Notes under the pieces: generated by a model
Databases searched by the model: none
What the model saw: only the letters and a program-made list of their open reading frames with translations
What the model was told of the DNA's origin: nothing
Program-made: the position numbers and the translations under genes
From: an uncultured Spirochaetota bacterium
GTDB taxonomy: Bacteria > Spirochaetota > UBA4802 > UBA5550
Length of the DNA stretch: 46,278 nt
Direction: 5' to 3'
Assembly: GCA_937872225.1 (NCBI GenBank)
Contig: CALMRZ010000055.1
Span: 1 to 46,278 of the forward strand
Part shown: positions 41,838 to 46,278 of the stretch, piece after piece
How the letters are laid out: each line of letters begins with the position of its first letter
Position numbering within the stretch: position 1 is the first letter of the stretch

Positions 41838-42211
41838 CGGTATTGTAGACCCCCTGTCCCCTTGAGGGGGCATGTATCATGTCAACTCATTGACCAATTG
41901 ATTGACCACCGGGATGTTAATAAAATAGTACATATGTTTCAATCATTATTTGGCTGTTTTCCCCCGCTCATTATATCCAGACGCACCGGTCTCGCCCCAC
42001 TGTGAAGAAGAAGGATAGCCGCTGTTGACCACAGCGACAGGATAATAACATTCAGATATAAGAGCTGGGCGAAATGCAGTTCAGATAAAAAATATTGTGT
42101 CACCTGGGCAATTACCTATCTGGACGGAATTTCCTATATAATAAAATAGACAAGCATTTTTTACGCGGCCGGGCTGCCCCGTGGTCAGGACCAGGCCCCT
42201 GGCAGGATGTG
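41838..42211. other. Intergenic region, no gene seen
   Basis: About 370 bp behind the flavoprotein promoter and the GntR stop. It contains the C-rich repeat at 41848-41874. A short frame on the plus strand (41880-42005) has no supporting features. Nothing else is recognised. Confidence 0.4.
41848..41874. repeat. C-rich repeat, third copy
   Basis: CCCCCTGTCCCC followed by TTGAGGGGGCATG. Same family and orientation as 40399, inverted relative to 40508. Confidence 0.7.
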
Positions 42212-42931
42212 TCACCGGCCCAGCAGAATGACGCTGCCGCCGTCCCGTATGGCTTCAAATACCTTTTTTTCACCGTACTTAAGAATTTCTTCCATCGACT
42301 TCCGCGATGCCGCCGCGTCTCCGCGGGTCAGGGCCCCGAGGAGCTTCATGTTCAGCCGCAGCGAGGCTTCCGGCGCGCCCTTGATGGAATAGAAAAATTC
42401 GGTGAAGAAAGAATATACCGGCTTGAAGGATTGAAAAACAAGGCGGCTGATAATGTTTCCTGAGATGCCTATGATCGAGAAATGAAAATCGAAGTCACAT
42501 TCGGTGAGCACGGTAATGTTGTCCAGGTGCGATTGTTTTCGCTCAAGGTTTTTCCGTAAGCATTCGGCTTCGTCATCCGTGATCCGGAGAGCGGCCTCCC
42601 CGGCCGCGGACGTTTCGGTAATGAGCCTGAATCCAAGCAGGGACTCAAGGGTCTGCCGGTCTATGGCACGCCTGACGCGGAGCACCTGCACGAGGGTCTC
42701 GAGGGAGCCGTCCCTGAAAAAATCCCTGACAAATGTCCCGCTCTGGGGATGCGTTTCAACGAAGCCGCCCTGCGCAAGCACCGCGATGGCCTCGCGGACG
42801 GCGAACCGGCTTGCACCGTATTTATGGGAAAGCTCCCTCTCGGACGGGAGCCTGCTGCCGATGGGATATGCCTCGCGTATGATATCGGTCCGTATATCGT
42901 CTAAAATCCTGCCCGGAAGACCTTTTTTCAT
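42212..42931 (-). CDS. GntR/FadR-family transcriptional regulator
   Basis: 239 residues from ATG 42931, with AAGGGG nine bases upstream; in-frame ATGs at 42955 and 42967 add a short tail. wHTH: PIGSRLPSERELSHKYGASRFAVREAIAVLAQGGFVETHPQSGTFV. FCD ligand domain with ECDFDFHFSIIGISGN, carrying D-x-x-x-H-type metal/ligand residues. It should bind the double TGGTnnnACCA operator at 43031-43062, between it and the enolase gene, and respond to a sugar acid or similar substrate of that enzyme. Confidence 0.93.
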   Translation of the reverse strand: MKKGLPGRILDDIRTDIIREAYPIGSRLPSERELSHKYGASRFAVREAIAVLAQGGFVETHPQSGTFVRDFFRDGSLETLVQVLRVRRAIDRQTLESLLGFRLITETSAAGEAALRITDDEAECLRKNLERKQSHLDNITVLTECDFDFHFSIIGISGNIISRLVFQSFKPVYSFFTEFFYSIKGAPEASLRLNMKLLGALTRGDAAASRKSMEEILKYGEKKVFEAIRDGGSVILLGR

Positions 42932-43030
42932 GGTATGGATCCCCTTTTCGATCATGGCGCCATTCATTATTGGCTTATCGGAATCATTCAGCTCCTTCGC
43001 TGCATGCCGGCAAGTAATAAACTTGACATC

Positions 43031-43062
43031 TGGTTATACCAATTTATTAATTGGTATAACCA
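43031..43062. promoter_or_regulatory. Double GntR operator in the divergent promoter
   Basis: Perfect 14-bp inverted repeat with a 4-base spacer; each arm holds a FadR-type TGGTnnnACCA site (TGGTTATACCA at 43031-43041, TGGTATAACCA at 43052-43062), 21 bp apart centre to centre, so on the same helix face. A TTGACA box (43024-43029) just precedes it, so binding would block transcription of the enolase gene. Confidence 0.85.
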
Positions 43063-43090
43063 CTTTTAGAAACCCGCAGGAGGAATTGCA

Positions 43091-44311
43091 ATGAAAATTT
43101 CACGGATAGAGTTATACCACGTTTCGATCCCCCTCAGGGAAACCTTCTGGCCCACCTGGATACCGGGTTACCCCCAGACGCACAACAGGTTTACCCTCAT
43201 AAAGCTGGTGACGGACGAAGGCATCGAGGGATACAGCGCGGGCTCCGCCATGGGAAAGGAGCGCGAAGGCCTGGGCGACCTCCTGGGAGGCTACCTGATG
43301 GGCGCGGACCCTACCGATATCGACAGGGTGCAGGACCTCCTGAAACAGGCGGGGATATTGGGATGGAGGAACTTCTGGATTGAGCCTGCATGCTGGGACA
43401 TCATGGGCAAGAAGGCGGGCAAGCCCGTGTACGAGCTCCTCGGCGGCAGGGCGCGGCCCGTGGAGGTGTACTGCTCCACCGGTGAGATGCACGATCCGGA
43501 CCGGCGCGCGGAGGAGATCATGGCCGCCAGGGAGATGGGGTTCCGCTGCGCCAAGCTCCGGGTCAAGAGCATCGGGCTGAAGGACGACATCCGGCAGATC
43601 GAGACCGTCAGGAAAAAAATCGGCAAGGACTTCATGCTGGGCGTTGACGCCAACCAGGGGTGGCTGGTCACCATCGTGGACAAGATACCGGCGTGGGACC
43701 TCGCCCGGGCGAAAAAGTTCGCCGACGCCTGTCACCGGAACGGGATCGAATGGCTCGAGGAGCCCCTCGATTCGCGCGATTACAACGGCAACGCCGCCTT
43801 GAAAAAATATTCGAAAGTTAAAATATCCGGAGCCGAGCTGAACTACGGGTGGGACGAGATAAAGATCATGTTTGAGAAGGACTGTTTTCATATCTACCAG
43901 CCGGACGCCACCTTCGCCGGGGGCATCGCGCAGGTGAAGAAGGTCATCGACATGTGCCGCGAGAAAAAACGGCTGTATACGCCGCACACGTGGACCAACG
44001 GCATCGGCTTTTACGTCAATTGGAACATGGTGCTCGCCGACAGGGACAATTCCCTGCCGCTGGAATATCCGTATGAACCGCCCTCATGGATACCGGAATT
44101 CAGGGAAGGCATTATCGACCCGATCCTGCCGGACAAGAACGCGATGCTCCAGCCGTTCACCGCTCCGGGGCTCGGTTTCACCATTAACAAGGCCATGCTG
44201 AAAAAATACGGGACGCGGTTCTTCAAGCTCACGGAAACCGGCCTCAAGCTCAAGGTTATACGGGAGAAGGGGCTTAAAACGGCCCTTGAGCTGAAGAAGA
44301 GAAAAGGTTAG
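43091..44311 (+). CDS. Mandelate racemase/muconate lactonising enzyme (enolase superfamily, MR subgroup)
   Basis: 406 residues after AGGAGG. Metal ligands Asp186 (GVDANQG), Glu224 (LEEP) and Glu249 (SGAEL); the catalytic dyad Asp272/His299 (YQPDAT, YTPHTWTNG) and a lysine region Lys155-x-Arg157...Lys159 (AKLRVKS). The Asp-His dyad places it in the MR subgroup, which includes sugar-acid dehydratases. The 20s loop PTWIPGYPQTHNRFTL defines specificity, but I cannot name the substrate. Controlled by the divergent GntR regulator. Confidence 0.9.
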   Translation: MKISRIELYHVSIPLRETFWPTWIPGYPQTHNRFTLIKLVTDEGIEGYSAGSAMGKEREGLGDLLGGYLMGADPTDIDRVQDLLKQAGILGWRNFWIEPACWDIMGKKAGKPVYELLGGRARPVEVYCSTGEMHDPDRRAEEIMAAREMGFRCAKLRVKSIGLKDDIRQIETVRKKIGKDFMLGVDANQGWLVTIVDKIPAWDLARAKKFADACHRNGIEWLEEPLDSRDYNGNAALKKYSKVKISGAELNYGWDEIKIMFEKDCFHIYQPDATFAGGIAQVKKVIDMCREKKRLYTPHTWTNGIGFYVNWNMVLADRDNSLPLEYPYEPPSWIPEFREGIIDPILPDKNAMLQPFTAPGLGFTINKAMLKKYGTRFFKLTETGLKLKVIREKGLKTALELKKRKG

Positions 44312-44345
44312 ACGCATTGTAGTAGTCGGGGGGGCAAATCCCGGG

Positions 44346-45050
44346 CTAACGCACCGGCCGTTTCTGCTTCAGCATTTTCTTCAAGAACTGCCCGGTGTAC
44401 GACTCCTTCACGCGCACAACCTCTTCAGGCGTGCCCGCGACGACAACGGTGCCGCCGGCGTCGCCCCTTACGGGCCCAGGTCGATGATCCAGTCAGCGGT
44501 CTTGATCACGTCAAGGTTGTGCTCGATCGCGATCACCGTGTTTCCCGTGTCAACCAGGGACTGGAGAACGTCGATGAGATGCTGGATGTCGGCGAAGGGG
44601 AGGCCCGTGGTCGGCTCATCGATAAGGTGGATGGTGCGGCCGGTCGACCGCTTGGAGAGCTCGGCCGAAAGCTTGACCCGCTGCGACTCGCCGCCGGAGA
44701 GGGATCCGGCAGCGCGGTCCATGGTTATGTGATCAATACCCACGGCGGTGAGGAATCGGAGACGCATGCGGATTGTCCTTCATGATCTGCTACGCGATCT
44801 TCTTCTCGGTCTCCGTAAGATACAGCTCCATGTAGAGGCGGCACGCCTGACCGATGGAACGGGCCGTCATCTAATCTATGGTGTACCAGGCGACCTGCAC
44901 GGCCAGGCTCTCGGGCCGGAGACGCTTCCCGCCGCACTCCTCGCACCGCTTGTGGGACATGTAGCTTTCCATCCAGATGCGTATGTCCAGGGACTTGGAC
45001 TCCCTGTAGCGTCGGCGGAGGTTCGGGATGACGCCCTCGAAGGAGCGCAT
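44346..45050 (-). pseudogene. uvrA: uvrA remnant: internally deleted and frameshifted
   Basis: UvrA-like sequence in several frames. It starts at FEGVIPNLRRRYRESKS, continues through SHKRCEECGGKRLRPESLAV (N-half zinc-knuckle region) and RSIGQACRLYMELYLTETEKKIA, then [19 protein letters not shown]. From there it runs straight into [45 protein letters not shown] and [19 protein letters not shown]. In intact UvrA the first LSGGE motif is followed by the N-half Walker B and the whole second half up to its own LSGGE, so about half the protein is missing. Two in-frame TAG codons and two frameshifts are present. Not functional; an intact uvrA is expected elsewhere. Confidence 0.9.
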
Positions 45051-45236
45051 AAATTTTAAGCCCCCTGTCCAGTATTTTTTCTGTTGACATGTGCCTTTTT
45101 GGACTTCATATAAGATCCATTGTGTCCCTTGGTCCGGGCCCAATGAGGGAGCAAAATCCTTGATAATAATTGTATTTATACAGGTACTATACATCTAACC
45201 TGAAAACACACAAAACCGTATCTGTGGTAGATATTT

Positions 45237-46061
45237 ATGAATAATATTTCCAACGGTGATTTTAGTGCATACATACATGGCCTAATACATTCATGGCTTA
45301 AAACGCTGCTATTGCTTGGTTCGATTCTTGTTCCTGGTTTCTTGATACTTGATTATGTAATCGCTCCACATGAATTGTTCTCCCGGTTTGTTGTGTATCG
45401 ATTTCTGTCAACAGCATTATTGATTATTCAGTATGTAATACTTCGGATTTTAAAACCTGGCAGATTCAGTTTTATTCATGGTTATCTAGCAGCATTGAAT
45501 ACCGGGTTCGTTATTGCACTTATGACAGTGGATTTAGGGGGATTTTCATCCGGCTATTATGCAGGGCTTAATCTGGTAATTATTGGTGTGAATTTGTTAA
45601 CGCCATGGCAGTTTATCCATTCTTTAATCAACGGATTGGCTGTGGTGGGAATGTATGTAGGGCTTAATTTTGTTAGATCTCAATCATCTGATTATGTCAA
45701 CATTTTTAATAACCTTTTTTTTATGGTATCAACTGTAGTTCTTACGACAAGCTTTAGTTATTTAAGGTTTAAACAATTAAAAAGCGAGTATGATTTGCGG
45801 TCCATGCTGACGAATGCTCAGGTTGATGAAATACAGGCACTTGCAAATATTGCAGCAGTTATTGCGCGGGGCGATCTTACAGTAACTTTAGATTCATCTT
45901 CGGATGGTGCTGCGGGAGCACTGGAGCGGTCGTTTAATGTCATGTTGTGTGACATGCCGAGGTGGACAAAAACTGTTATGATTAAAATGAAAAAAGAGAA
46001 AAAAACTCGCCCGTCAAGAATGCTCGCCATCCTTGGCTCGCAAAATATTAAGATTGGGTAA
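45237..46061 (+). CDS. Polytopic membrane sensor, apparently truncated at the signalling helix
   Basis: 274 residues. Five or six hydrophobic helices between residues 18 and 175 are followed by a HAMP-like or chemoreceptor-type entry (SYLRFKQLKSEYDLRSMLTNAQVDEIQALANIAAVIARGDLTVTL). LERSFNVML then breaks into a Lys-rich unrelated tail (TVMIKMKKEKKTRPSRMLAILGSQNIKIG). The expected output domain (methyl-accepting, cyclase or kinase) is missing. It is AT-rich, with no good ribosome site. The tail might be the end of another gene, joined by recombination next to the type III restriction gene. Confidence 0.7.
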   Translation: MNNISNGDFSAYIHGLIHSWLKTLLLLGSILVPGFLILDYVIAPHELFSRFVVYRFLSTALLIIQYVILRILKPGRFSFIHGYLAALNTGFVIALMTVDLGGFSSGYYAGLNLVIIGVNLLTPWQFIHSLINGLAVVGMYVGLNFVRSQSSDYVNIFNNLFFMVSTVVLTTSFSYLRFKQLKSEYDLRSMLTNAQVDEIQALANIAAVIARGDLTVTLDSSSDGAAGALERSFNVMLCDMPRWTKTVMIKMKKEKKTRPSRMLAILGSQNIKIG

Positions 46062-46066
46062 ATTTA

Positions 46067-46278
46067 ATGCTAAAGACAGAAACAAAACAGTTTCAATATG
46101 AAATACAAAGCTATCAGGAAGACTGTGTAAATAATATTATCAGTCTTTTTGAGAGCCTTCGCCAAAAAGTGGATTTTGTTGAGGTGCTTACGGCACACCA
46201 TAAAAAGAACAAATACAATTTTCCGGTTCAAGATACCAAGAACATTGACATAATGATGGAAACGGGAACGGGTAAAAC
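46067..46278 (+). CDS. res: Type III restriction enzyme Res subunit (N-terminus only)
   Basis: About 70 residues before the window ends: FQYEIQSYQEDCVNNIISLFESL, then NIDIMMETGTGK, the DEAD-type Walker A of type III Res helicase-nucleases. ATG 46067 follows the previous stop by 6 bp. It is AT-rich. A mod methyltransferase should be its partner, but the upstream gene here is not a methyltransferase; mod may be elsewhere or downstream. Confidence 0.85.
   Translation, partial: MLKTETKQFQYEIQSYQEDCVNNIISLFESLRQKVDFVEVLTAHHKKNKYNFPVQDTKNIDIMMETGTGK

Overview
This window looks like a chromosomal stretch from a free-living Gram-negative-type bacterium, most plausibly a spirochaete (Spirochaetota, Leptospirales-like) or a deltaproteobacterial relative. 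The supporting signs are a hybrid histidine kinase with a 7TMR-DISM-type sensor, several FecR-type and other lipoproteins with loose lipoboxes (PSC, SSC, SDC), LemA/TPM proteins, and GC-rich genes alternating with AT-rich islands. The assignment rests on protein style, not on an rRNA gene; none was seen, and no tRNA was recognised.

Layout. 1-2260: hybrid histidine kinase cut by the left edge, AT-rich in its sensor half and GC-rich in its kinase half. 2339-10114: an accessory region. Isoprenoid and radical-SAM genes (a B12-binding-type radical SAM protein, isopentenyl-diphosphate isomerase, a polyprenyl-synthetase-like protein and a second radical SAM protein) are interleaved with four toxin-antitoxin modules (DUF4258/YgiT-type, two VapBC, one RHH/MazF). 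A short palindrome, TACCGATAACTATCGGTA, recurs here and again near 14.2 kb. 10164-10631: peroxiredoxin.

10931-19665 is the most striking block: FGGY kinase, sphingosine-1-phosphate-lyase-like PLP aldolase, TetR regulator, a 31-residue small ORF, a second FGGY kinase (ended by an amber codon), a class III aminotransferase/aminomutase, and a RuBisCO-like protein closed by a strong terminator. I know of no described pathway with this combination. The likely logic is a phosphorylated, aminated carbon compound that is rearranged, cleaved by retro-aldol chemistry and handled by an enolising RuBisCO-like protein; the substrate is unknown. A zinc-phospholipase-C-like protein follows behind the terminators.

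21050-44311 is mostly ordinary. It holds a FecR lipoprotein, a YchF-like protein with a degenerate P-loop, a methyltransferase, a LemA-TPM-TPM operon, a polysaccharide-deacetylase-like protein, valyl-tRNA synthetase, and an ArsR-CDF-thioesterase operon. It continues with a TagD-like cytidylyltransferase and a coupled membrane-anchored protein, a HAMP-type protein, parAB plus an unknown gene, a second FecR lipoprotein, and a glycosidase-like lipoprotein. The last genes here are an antibiotic-biosynthesis-monooxygenase-like protein, an HI0933-family flavoprotein, and a GntR regulator divergent from an enolase-superfamily dehydratase/racemase across a double operator.

44346-46278: a decayed uvrA whose two ATPase halves are collapsed at the LSGGE signature, then AT-rich DNA with a truncated membrane sensor and the beginning of a type III restriction enzyme Res subunit. 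This looks like the edge of another island.
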